From assembly GCA_017436785.1 (NCBI GenBank), contig JAFSCK010000163.1, forward strand, positions 1 through 64,000: DNA of 64,000 nucleotides, in the 5' to 3' direction. The position numbers and the translations under genes were made by a program. Under the pieces are notes generated by a model, which searched no databases, had not been told where the DNA came from, and worked only from the letters and a program-made list of their open reading frames with translations. How positions within the stretch are numbered: position 1 is the stretch's first letter; each line of letters begins with the position of its first letter. Origin of the DNA: Oscillospiraceae bacterium (GTDB taxonomy: Bacteria > Bacillota > Clostridia > Oscillospirales > Oscillospiraceae). Below are positions 7,246 to 14,837 of this stretch, piece after piece.

Positions 7246-8700
7246 ATGGTTTTTTCAAGCTTGATTTTTTTATATGGTTTTTTCTCCCTGTCTTTAGCAG
7301 GCTATGCCCTTTGCCGCACACAGAAACAGCAGAATGTGGTCCTGCTGTTGTTCTCTCTGGTTTTTTATGCTTGGGGAGATCCAAAATATACCCTGCTTTT
7401 GATGTTCATGGCCTTTGCTTCTTGGTTCTGCGCCCTCCGGGTGGAAGCGCAGCCGGAAAAAGGAAAGCTTTGGGTCCTGCTGGCAGCGGTGGTGGATATC
7501 AGCCTCATTGGCTACTTTAAATATGCCGGACTGATTTGCGGCCTTTTTGGCCCGGTGCCGGAGTTCATCCAGAAGATCGCCCTGCCCATTGGTATTTCCT
7601 TTTATACTTTCCAGCTGCTGACCTATGTGGTGGATGTGTACCGGGGAGATGCACAGGCCCAGAAAAGCTACTGGAATGTGCTGCTGTATGCGGCACTGTT
7701 CCATCAATGTATTGCCGGCCCCATTGTCCGCTATAAGACCATCGACCGGGAGCTGTTCAGCGGCGAAACCCGGCAGCCGGAATGGGCGGTGGGCGTATCC
7801 CGGTTCTGCGGTGGCCTTGCCAAGAAGGTTCTGCTGGCCAATCCCTGCGGCGCGCTGGCAGATTCCCTGATCTTGTCAGACAGCGTTGCCTCCGATGCAG
7901 CACAGTTTGCTGCCAATACAGAAATTTTAAGCTCTATTTCCGTGTTGGGTGCATGGGTGGGCATCGGTGCTTACGCCTTGCACATTTATCTGGATTTTTC
8001 CGCTTATTCCGACATGGCCATTGGCATGGGCCGGATGCTGGGATTGCACTATCTGGAAAACTTCAACTATCCCTACATTTCCCGCACTGTTACCGAATTT
8101 TGGCGGCGGTGGCATATGTCCCTTAGCACCTTCTTCCGGGACTATGTGTATATTCCGTTAGGCGGCAGTCGGTGCAGCAAAGGCAGAATGGTCTTTAACA
8201 CCTTCGTAGTTTGGGCCCTCACCGGCATCTGGCATGGTGCCAGCTGGAATTTCCTGCTGTGGGGCCTGTGGTTTTTCCTATTCCTGATGCTGGAGCGGTT
8301 CCTGCTGAAAAAATGGCTGGAAAAGGTTCCGGTGCTGTCCAACCTCTATCTGTTGACCGTGGTGCTGGTAGGCTGGGTGATTTTCCGCTTTACCAACGCG
8401 GAGCTGGGCTGGACACTGGTCCGCAGCCTCTTCGGTGCCAACGGAAATGCCCTCACCAGCTTTACCGCAGAGATCCAGCTCCAAAGCAACAGCTATCTTC
8501 TGATCGTTTCCGTTCTTGCCAGTCTTCCCTTGGCGAAAAATCTGCGCATTTGGGCAGAGGGCTGTGTCCAAAGCCATGGTGCCTTGTCCAAGGTCTGGAA
8601 TGTGTGTTTCTATTCTATTATTCCTGTTATTTTGTTGTTGCTGTCCACTGCCTGTCTGGTGGGCGACAGCTACAATCCCTTTATCTATTTCCAGTTCTGA
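7246..8700 (+). CDS. MBOAT-family membrane O-acyltransferase (AlgI/DltB type)
   Basis: 484 residues with about ten membrane helices. The MBOAT core is visible: WRRWHMSLSTFFRDYVYIPLGGS and the catalytic-His motif ALTGIWHGASWNF. These enzymes move acyl groups across the membrane onto extracellular polysaccharides or teichoic acids. The start at 7246 is chosen because the promoter -10 box lies at 7204-7209. The next gene encodes a DHHW protein, the usual AlgX/AlgJ-like partner that completes the transfer. The carbohydrate target cannot be read from the window. Confidence 0.93.
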   Translation: MVFSSLIFLYGFFSLSLAGYALCRTQKQQNVVLLLFSLVFYAWGDPKYTLLLMFMAFASWFCALRVEAQPEKGKLWVLLAAVVDISLIGYFKYAGLICGLFGPVPEFIQKIALPIGISFYTFQLLTYVVDVYRGDAQAQKSYWNVLLYAALFHQCIAGPIVRYKTIDRELFSGETRQPEWAVGVSRFCGGLAKKVLLANPCGALADSLILSDSVASDAAQFAANTEILSSISVLGAWVGIGAYALHIYLDFSAYSDMAIGMGRMLGLHYLENFNYPYISRTVTEFWRRWHMSLSTFFRDYVYIPLGGSRCSKGRMVFNTFVVWALTGIWHGASWNFLLWGLWFFLFLMLERFLLKKWLEKVPVLSNLYLLTVVLVGWVIFRFTNAELGWTLVRSLFGANGNALTSFTAEIQLQSNSYLLIVSVLASLPLAKNLRIWAEGCVQSHGALSKVWNVCFYSIIPVILLLLSTACLVGDSYNPFIYFQF

Positions 8701-8708
8701 GGTGTCCC

Positions 8709-10058
8709 ATGTCTGAAAATAACAAAACCAAAGAACCATCCCATAGCCCCGGTATTGGCTATGCCATTCCTTTTTTTCTAGCGCTGACCATTTTGACGGT
8801 GGTGTCCTTCTGCATCCCCCTGCGGCCTACCCAGTCCAACACGGAAAAGCGGAATCTGGCCCAGTTTCCGGAGTTCTCTGTGGAGGCCCTGCTCTCCGGT
8901 GACTATTTTGATGACATTACCCTGTGGTTTTCCGATACCTTCCCCGGACGGGAAGGCTGGCTGACACTGTCCTCCAACATCAGCGCCCTCCATGGCTATT
9001 CGGAGATCGCCATTGAGGGTGATCTGCCTGTGATGGAGACGATCCCGGAGATTCCCAAAGAAGTAGAACCGCTCCCTTCTGTGGTAGAAGAAACAGCAGG
9101 GGAGGAGACCACTGGGGCAACGGAACCCCAGCAGTGGGGCGGCGTGGATGCCGGCAATGAGGCAGAGATTAACCTAGGTGCCGTGATCCAGATCGGTGAT
9201 ACTGCCTTCAACGCACAGGGCTTCTCGGAGCCCTACAGCCGGAAATATGCAGAGACACTAACAGCCTTTGCAGAAAAAATGACTCCCCTCGGGGTGAATG
9301 TCATCAGCGCGCCGATTCCCACAGCTGTGGGAATTATGGTGGAGGAGGAGTATCTGGCCCAGCTCAACTGCGCTCCGCAGGATGATATCATCGATTTTAT
9401 GCACGATAATATGAGTGATGACATTATCAAGATCGACACCTTTGGGGCCCTCATCGACCACAACGACGAATATATTTACTTCCGGACGGACCATCATTGG
9501 ACCGCGCTGGGAGCCTACTATGTCTATGAGGAACTCTGTAAGACCATGGGCTATGAGGCTGCTCCGCTGGAATCCTTTGAAGAATTTGATCAGGGCACCT
9601 TTGAAGGCAGCATCTACTTTAAGGCCAAATACCACCGCAAATTGAAAAAGGACAATGTCATGGCCTACATCCCTCAGGGAGATATCCAAATGCTGATCTA
9701 TAAGGACAGCGCCATCGGTTACGAAATGCCTCTGATCGCGGATACCACCCAGCGGGAACTGAACACCAAATACCTGACCTTCATGTCCAGCGACAACCCC
9801 TTAAGCGTTGTCACCAATCACAGCCTGCCCGATGCACCCAACTGCATCGTCATCAAGGATTCCTTCGGAAACTGCTTCGTTCCGTTCCTGACCCAGAATT
9901 ATCATAAAATCTATGCCATCGACTACCGCAAATTCAAAGCCTCCACGGTAAGCTATATTGCAGAGCACTATGACATCGACGATGTCATCATCGCCCCCTA
10001 CCTGACAGCTACACAGGCCATCGACGGCAATAACATGTTTGCAGCAAAGCTGAGATAA
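8709..10058 (+). CDS. DHHW-family protein (AlgX/AlgJ-like acyltransfer partner)
   Basis: 449 residues with one N-terminal membrane helix (about 18-40, IPFFLALTILTVVSFCI) and an extracellular SGNH-like domain. The name motif is present in YFRTDHHWTALGAYY, and a Ser block VIKDSFGNCFVPFL near residue 385 is the likely nucleophile region. A Glu/Pro/Thr-rich linker spans about 110-145. It would act outside the cell with the MBOAT protein to O-acetylate a wall or capsule polymer. GAGGTG overlapping the preceding stop serves as ribosome site, and the gap to the MBOAT gene is 8 bases. Confidence 0.9.
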   Translation: MSENNKTKEPSHSPGIGYAIPFFLALTILTVVSFCIPLRPTQSNTEKRNLAQFPEFSVEALLSGDYFDDITLWFSDTFPGREGWLTLSSNISALHGYSEIAIEGDLPVMETIPEIPKEVEPLPSVVEETAGEETTGATEPQQWGGVDAGNEAEINLGAVIQIGDTAFNAQGFSEPYSRKYAETLTAFAEKMTPLGVNVISAPIPTAVGIMVEEEYLAQLNCAPQDDIIDFMHDNMSDDIIKIDTFGALIDHNDEYIYFRTDHHWTALGAYYVYEELCKTMGYEAAPLESFEEFDQGTFEGSIYFKAKYHRKLKKDNVMAYIPQGDIQMLIYKDSAIGYEMPLIADTTQRELNTKYLTFMSSDNPLSVVTNHSLPDAPNCIVIKDSFGNCFVPFLTQNYHKIYAIDYRKFKASTVSYIAEHYDIDDVIIAPYLTATQAIDGNNMFAAKLR

Positions 10059-10060
10059 AC

Positions 10061-10095
10061 AAATGGCAGACGCAACAAATATGCGTCTGCCATTT
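10061..10095 (+). terminator. rho-independent terminator after the MBOAT-DHHW operon
   Basis: AAATGGCAGACGCA and TGCGTCTGCCATTT pair around a 7-base loop, followed by a T-rich tail. Confidence 0.9.
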
Positions 10096-10221
10096 TATAA
10101 TGCGTAGAATATCCAACGCCCTCAAGCATAAAGCCTGTCTCATGTCCTGAAAACGTACACCGGACAGTTTTTGCCCCACTGTGCACACTGGGGTCGTCCT
10201 TTCAAGTCCTACGCACCTATC
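10096..10221. other. intergenic stretch left of the element, no gene seen
   Basis: No coding frame with a ribosome site is seen here. Two short dyads are present: TGTCC...GGACA (about 10143-10166) and CCCCACTGTGCACACTGGGG (about 10174-10193). They may be remains of earlier insertions next to the tRNA site. Confidence 0.4.
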
Positions 10222-10257
10222 AAAAAAGTCCGTCGACAGAAGTCGACGGACTTTTTT
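10222..10257 (-). terminator. original tRNA-Trp terminator, displaced by the element
   Basis: AAAAAAGTCCGTCGAC and GTCGACGGACTTTTTT form a 16-bp perfect stem. It directly abuts the tRNA 3'-end remnant at 10257-10279. Before insertion it would have ended the tRNA transcript read on the minus strand. Confidence 0.75.
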
Positions 10258-10279
10258 GGCAGGGGCACAAGGACTTGAA
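10257..10279. repeat. attL: 23-bp copy of the tRNA-Trp 3' end
   Basis: The sequence starting TGGCAGGGGCACAAGG matches 23932-23954 exactly over 23 bp. It covers the CCA end, discriminator, acceptor 3' strand, T-stem 3' strand and the T-loop of tRNA-Trp. It marks the left boundary of the integrated element. Confidence 0.93.
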
Positions 10280-10312
10280 TTGCCATAAAAGTCCGGTATC
10301 CTTAACCATTGT

Positions 10313-10419
10313 TAACCACATGGTGCCAAAATAACAAGTTTTCCAAACTTTTATTCCCCAGATTTAACCACCTATAACCACCCTTAATTACCCCCGTAAG
10401 GGGAAACATAAGGGGAAAC
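10313..10419. promoter_or_regulatory. left-end integrase arm-site cluster
   Basis: Repeated TTAACCA/TAACCACC blocks occur at about 10313-10381, followed by two AAGGGGAAAC decamers at 10398-10407 and 10410-10419 (12-bp period). The same pair with the same period occurs at the right end (23814-23835), so these are probably arm-type sites bound by the integrase N-terminal domain. Confidence 0.6.
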
Positions 10420-10481
10420 CGTATGCAGCATAGCAGGTACACATAAAAATTCAACCATACTTAATCATTTTGGAGGTCAAT

Positions 10482-10778
10482 ATGAAGAACTTTTATGATG
10501 TGCTGAATCGGTATGTATCAGAGAACCAACCCCACTTTGGCGATGGCGAATCTGTACTTACGCTGCTATACGAGGCTTACAGTGAGTGCAACCGGCTGGA
10601 TGATGCCCGGGTCAAAGCAGACTTCAATGAACTGTACCAGCTGATGAACGGCATGGAACTGCGGGATATGGATAAGATCATCTATCCGGTCTGTAAGCTT
10701 TGCCGGGATCACGAAAGATCCGGGTTCGTTGAGGGGATTCGTATCGGTATTCGTCTGGCACAGGAGTTAAAGAAATAA
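10482..10778 (+). CDS. small element protein, DUF6809-like
   Basis: 98 residues, starting MKNFYDVLNRYVSENQP and ending with a helix EGIRIGIRLAQELKK. It resembles the short DUF6809 proteins common on Clostridial mobile elements; the family assignment is tentative. No catalytic motif or membrane segment is seen. GGAGG at 10472-10476 with correct spacing selects the ATG at 10482 over an in-frame TTG at 10470 that overlaps the ribosome site. It is the only plus-strand gene at the left end and converges on the OLD nuclease gene. Confidence 0.7.
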   Translation: MKNFYDVLNRYVSENQPHFGDGESVLTLLYEAYSECNRLDDARVKADFNELYQLMNGMELRDMDKIIYPVCKLCRDHERSGFVEGIRIGIRLAQELKK

Positions 10779-10819
10779 AAGGTAGAACCAGACACGATAG
10801 TGGATATTTAATTTAGGGT

Positions 10820-10861
10820 GCAAAGCCAGCACTTGAGTGAAAGTTCTAGTGCTGGCTTTGC
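10820..10861. terminator. bidirectional terminator
   Basis: GCAAAGCCAGCACT and AGTGCTGGCTTTGC are perfect inverted repeats around a 14-base loop between two convergent genes. Confidence 0.8.
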
Positions 10862-12619
10862 TTAGTTTTCAACGAGAAAAGTTCTTAGTGCGTCAACAAA
10901 TTTCCATATCTCTTTTTCTGCGTCATATTCAAGATTGAAAATCTTATCCAATGCATTTGTAATCCATCTTGATTTATTGGACGTTCTATTAATACCGTAA
11001 TCAACTAGCCAGGATTCCAATTCGCCAACCCTTACAATGAACAACCCAATCTCTGTACAAGCCTGCCACATACTATCAAAAGCACATGCTTCTTCTGACG
11101 GCAAGGCGGCACGGCCCTGCCTCTTGAGATCTGCAAGTTCGTCTGATTCTTCTCGCAGTTTTTTTAATGTGTATCTAAAATCTGCGTAAGCTTTTTCGAT
11201 ATCTTCGATTCTTGCATTCTCGTCTGGCAGCTGTTGCGAAGCAAATGCAAGAGTATCGGCTTGCAACTCAGATAATAATTCAAATTTGCTCTTCCGCCTA
11301 AAATATGCAAGAATAGTTTCCCGATCAGTTAGAATTTGCTCAGTAAGCTCTTTGTCCGAAGATACTTCAAGAATATCCTTGAATTCCCGCGTGTCTCTAA
11401 TCACATCCGCATCAGCAATCATTGCAAACTTTATTCCAAGTTTCTGATAAGGATTGATTATCTTCTTTAGTGTTTGTTTATTATGAGCATTTACAAAATG
11501 AATTTCATCAGAAGCGCCTATTTTTTGAAACAGTCTTTGATAAAATACTGCATCTGCATCCGCTTCCGTAGCAACTACACCTTTGTAAAACATACCATCC
11601 AAAACCCGTGATGATGATAGCAAAGGATCTGTGACAATTTGATTTAGCGTGGCAGAATCAAGGACCCTTGCATTTGCATCATCATTTGGAGAACGTTCTA
11701 TCCGAACGATGACAGCATCTTTTGAAGTACCAATTAAACCACGCAAAAAATCTGCACTGTGTGTAGCAATGAAAATCTGCTGTGATTCTCCCACTAAATA
11801 GGAAATGATTTCACCCAATTGCAAAGCCTGCGGCGGGTGCAAAAAGGCTTCCGGTTCATCGAGCAGAATTATAGGTTTCTTCAAAGATACAAGTGCTGAA
11901 ACCATGCCGAGAACACTCCGCAGTCCATCGCCTTGACCATCCAACAGAGGATATTGAATAAGCTCCTTATATGCTGCCTGGGAATTATCTGGAACCGGTG
12001 AAAAATCAGGTCCCACTCGATATTGAATCATACCAAGATTTGAAGTATCCAGGTACACATCTGTATTGAAAATCCGCTTAACACACTCGCGAACTTTCAT
12101 CGTTGATTCTGGACCTGCTACGTAAAGTGCTTCCAAAACATTCTTCGGTCCACGATTCTGTAAATCCTTTTGCACGGTCTGACTCATTGCCAATCTAAGG
12201 CGGTTATCCGTGTTAAGGTAAGTCACCATACCCGCACCAGTATTTGATCTAAAGAGATCTTTATTGGATTTCAGGTATCTTTTCAATGCGTCTTCCAAAT
12301 CAGTCATTGTTGGCCCAGAGGGATCAGCATCCAAAGTTGGCGAAATATGGCGTAGCTGTTTGCCGTGTGCTGTTTCGGCGATGTTCATTTCATAGGAGGC
12401 TTCGAATGCGTCCCATGATTCGGGATAAGTAATATCAATTTCGTCTAATATTACTGCAGATGTTTTACTCCCCGTGATATAGCCCAGCATATCTTTCAGG
12501 AGTTGCGTTTTTCCGCAGTTGTTTGCTCCAACAAAAACATTTATTCTTCCAGGAACAAAAGGTGCTCCCGTCTTTAACCGCAAAGAGTTTATTTGATATG
12601 TATATTTTGTTCCTTCCAT
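10862..12619 (-). CDS. OLD-family ATP-dependent endonuclease (AAA/ABC ATPase plus TOPRIM)
   Basis: 585 residues. The ABC-type ATPase half has Walker A GANNCGKTQ (31-39), a signature-like DGQGDGLRS (227-235), Walker B IILLDEPEA (250-258) and the H-loop ATHSAD (285-290). The TOPRIM half follows with Glu352 in ATEADAD and the DxD pair Asp403/Asp405 in MIADADV. This is the OLD (overcoming lysogenization defect) architecture, found in phage defence systems such as Gabija GajA. No UvrD-like helicase, reverse transcriptase or HNH partner is adjacent; instead the upstream co-oriented gene 59 bases away encodes a TPR/HEPN-like protein. GGAGG is well placed before the ATG. The C-terminal 140 residues are unassigned. 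Confidence 0.9.
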   Translation of the reverse strand: MEGTKYTYQINSLRLKTGAPFVPGRINVFVGANNCGKTQLLKDMLGYITGSKTSAVILDEIDITYPESWDAFEASYEMNIAETAHGKQLRHISPTLDADPSGPTMTDLEDALKRYLKSNKDLFRSNTGAGMVTYLNTDNRLRLAMSQTVQKDLQNRGPKNVLEALYVAGPESTMKVRECVKRIFNTDVYLDTSNLGMIQYRVGPDFSPVPDNSQAAYKELIQYPLLDGQGDGLRSVLGMVSALVSLKKPIILLDEPEAFLHPPQALQLGEIISYLVGESQQIFIATHSADFLRGLIGTSKDAVIVRIERSPNDDANARVLDSATLNQIVTDPLLSSSRVLDGMFYKGVVATEADADAVFYQRLFQKIGASDEIHFVNAHNKQTLKKIINPYQKLGIKFAMIADADVIRDTREFKDILEVSSDKELTEQILTDRETILAYFRRKSKFELLSELQADTLAFASQQLPDENARIEDIEKAYADFRYTLKKLREESDELADLKRQGRAALPSEEACAFDSMWQACTEIGLFIVRVGELESWLVDYGINRTSNKSRWITNALDKIFNLEYDAEKEIWKFVDALRTFLVEN

Positions 12620-12678
12620 TGAGTTTCCTCCGGCAACATACTACGCAGACAGTTTTTAAGCAATGGATTGTGCTACAA

Positions 12679-14724
12679 TTACGGAAACAGATCCCAAATA
12701 AGTCTGCACAAAACAGACCACATTGTTGTGACATTTTCGTGGCTTACGGTTTCTTTCATGCGTATTTCTTTTGCTGGATGTACAATGTTGCGATAATCTC
12801 TTATATAATGCCCGAGATGGTAGCTGTTCTTGTTGAGAATCTTTTCTTTATCTGCAACATACAGCAATTCGTTCAAACCCATTTCCGACACAGGATAGCT
12901 CGATGCTTTTTTGCTACCACTGATGGCAGATATATCGTATTTCAAGAAACCTCGCTCTATGATCCGTTGCATCAACAGAGCCTCAACTATGCTTCCGCAC
13001 ATAATTGTGGCGAGTTTATCCTGCTTTGCCACTACTGCAATAGCACATTCCAACAAGTCCCGCTGAATGATGCCTCTCATTTCTGGATCGCTTATCTGTT
13101 GAACTTTTTTACACAAGTCAGTTGTATATCCGGTATCTTCCAGCGAATCAATAGATATCGATTCTGCCATTTCAAAAATTTCCGACTCCCTTTGACGCTG
13201 GATGGCATCTTTTGTGTTTTGTACATTGTTTTGATATAGGTCTTCTTTAGGAGAAAGGGCACATGCTTTTTCATAGCAACTGAGTGCTTTATATAGTTCT
13301 CCTTGGTTCTGATACCGTACCCCCAAATTGTTGATAGCAGAGCTGTTTCCCGGCTCACGTCTGACAAGTTCCTCATATAGAGCAGTTGCTCGTTCGTTCT
13401 CAACCTCTCCAAACGCATATGCGCATTGGAAAATGCATTTGCTTTCAAAAATTGCGGCATTTGATAAGTGCTCCGCAATCATTCTTATTCTGGAATACCA
13501 TCCCAACTCATGGAGACGACATATTAGCTCAGAGAAGATACATTGTACAAAATCATCCTTTTTGAACGAATCATCCTCTAAATGCTTAATCGTTTGCTCA
13601 ACTATTTGTTCAAGGCACTCGTTATCAGCATATTCCAGTATATCTGAGAAGAATACCGAGTTCTTCTCTGGATCCTCAAATTCGCAAAGGAACGACCACA
13701 GTACATCATAAGCTTCTTTTAGTTGGCCGAAATGGCAACGCATATCGTACAAAGCTTCCGCAACTTTCTTGTTGAATTCGATTTTCAAGTATCGTGTTAA
13801 GGCTGCGGCATCTGATTTCTTATATCGGCAAATGCCGTACATGTCGGACGGATAATGCAAATATAATGCATATAATGCAGCAGCTTTTGCTTTTCTACGG
13901 CTATCCTGTGTGAATAACTTGGATATTCCATCGAAAATCTTTTTATACACATCCTCGAACACAATCTCAATATCCCAAGGTTGAGGACCATCATCGAAAT
14001 CTCTAATGGAATTGTTCACTGGAAGCCTGTCAAATAATACGGTTGCTTTTGCTGTATCACTAGACTCGATTGCAGCATAGATTGCACCAAGATAGTGAGA
14101 ATAGGCCAGAACATTATCCGTGTCATCTAAAATGATTCTGTCAAATATCGCTAGAGCAGATTTATAGTCTGGCGTGTCCCCAAACAACATCGAATACGCA
14201 TCAACCAGGTCCAAATGGAGTATATCTTCTGGCTGATTGTCCTGATTCTTTCGAATCATCGAAACGTAGTATTTTGTTTTCCCCCACTGGTTAGTGGAAA
14301 TAAGATGAGATATGGAACGACCTAAAATCCAAGGATTTTCTATCTCTCTGTCTTTTACAAGTGTTATGACAGTATCCTTGTCCGGAGATTTGGAAAGAAG
14401 CTCTGCTATAATCCGCACATCTGTCGGAAATCGTTCCAAACCTTTGTTAAGATGATTCAGCGCAACATTTTTATCCTCAATAAGCCTCGAATACACCACA
14501 TAGGCATATGGATGTGGATAATCTCCTTGAACATTCTCACGGAGATATCGCCTCGCAAGATATTCCTTTGCATTCGGATTGTCCCTGCACGTATTTATAT
14601 ATCCAAGTAAGTAACTTGCATATGCGGCATCCTTAGCATTTTCTCCGGTAGAAAGAGGCTCGAGTGCTACTTTAGCTTCTTCGTATTTTTTCTCTTTAAT
14701 AAAGTCGTGAATTTGGGTAAACAA
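12679..14724 (-). CDS. TPR protein with HEPN-like C-terminal domain
   Basis: 681 residues, mostly alpha-helical repeats; a clear TPR pair lies near 455-505 (YEELVRREPGNSSAINNLG, then YKALSCYEKACALSP). The C-terminal 130 residues read like a HEPN domain: MCGSIVEALL in one helix and YIRDYRNIVHP in a later helix (Arg642/Arg645 and His649). HEPN domains with Arg...His motifs are often RNases in toxin and phage-defence proteins. The spacing here (Rx3H or Rx6H) is not the textbook RNxxxH form, so activity is uncertain. Start: TTG at 14724, supported by AGGAGG seven bases upstream. It precedes the OLD nuclease in the same operon. I do not recognise the pair as a named system. Confidence 0.7.
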   Translation of the reverse strand: MFTQIHDFIKEKKYEEAKVALEPLSTGENAKDAAYASYLLGYINTCRDNPNAKEYLARRYLRENVQGDYPHPYAYVVYSRLIEDKNVALNHLNKGLERFPTDVRIIAELLSKSPDKDTVITLVKDREIENPWILGRSISHLISTNQWGKTKYYVSMIRKNQDNQPEDILHLDLVDAYSMLFGDTPDYKSALAIFDRIILDDTDNVLAYSHYLGAIYAAIESSDTAKATVLFDRLPVNNSIRDFDDGPQPWDIEIVFEDVYKKIFDGISKLFTQDSRRKAKAAALYALYLHYPSDMYGICRYKKSDAAALTRYLKIEFNKKVAEALYDMRCHFGQLKEAYDVLWSFLCEFEDPEKNSVFFSDILEYADNECLEQIVEQTIKHLEDDSFKKDDFVQCIFSELICRLHELGWYSRIRMIAEHLSNAAIFESKCIFQCAYAFGEVENERATALYEELVRREPGNSSAINNLGVRYQNQGELYKALSCYEKACALSPKEDLYQNNVQNTKDAIQRQRESEIFEMAESISIDSLEDTGYTTDLCKKVQQISDPEMRGIIQRDLLECAIAVVAKQDKLATIMCGSIVEALLMQRIIERGFLKYDISAISGSKKASSYPVSEMGLNELLYVADKEKILNKNSYHLGHYIRDYRNIVHPAKEIRMKETVSHENVTTMWSVLCRLIWDLFP

Positions 14725-14837
14725 CGTGGGGCCTCCTTCTCTTTATTTATTAACGGCGCAAGGCTTTCAACACTCACGGGTCTTGATTGTCTCAAAAGCA
14801 GACCCGCTATGTTTTCGAAGTATGTGACGCGGTCTTT

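Noticed and set aside
8211..8708. An N-terminal extension of the DHHW protein inside the MBOAT gene
   Set aside because: The overlap is out of frame with the MBOAT gene, and a ribosome site and membrane anchor begin at 8709.
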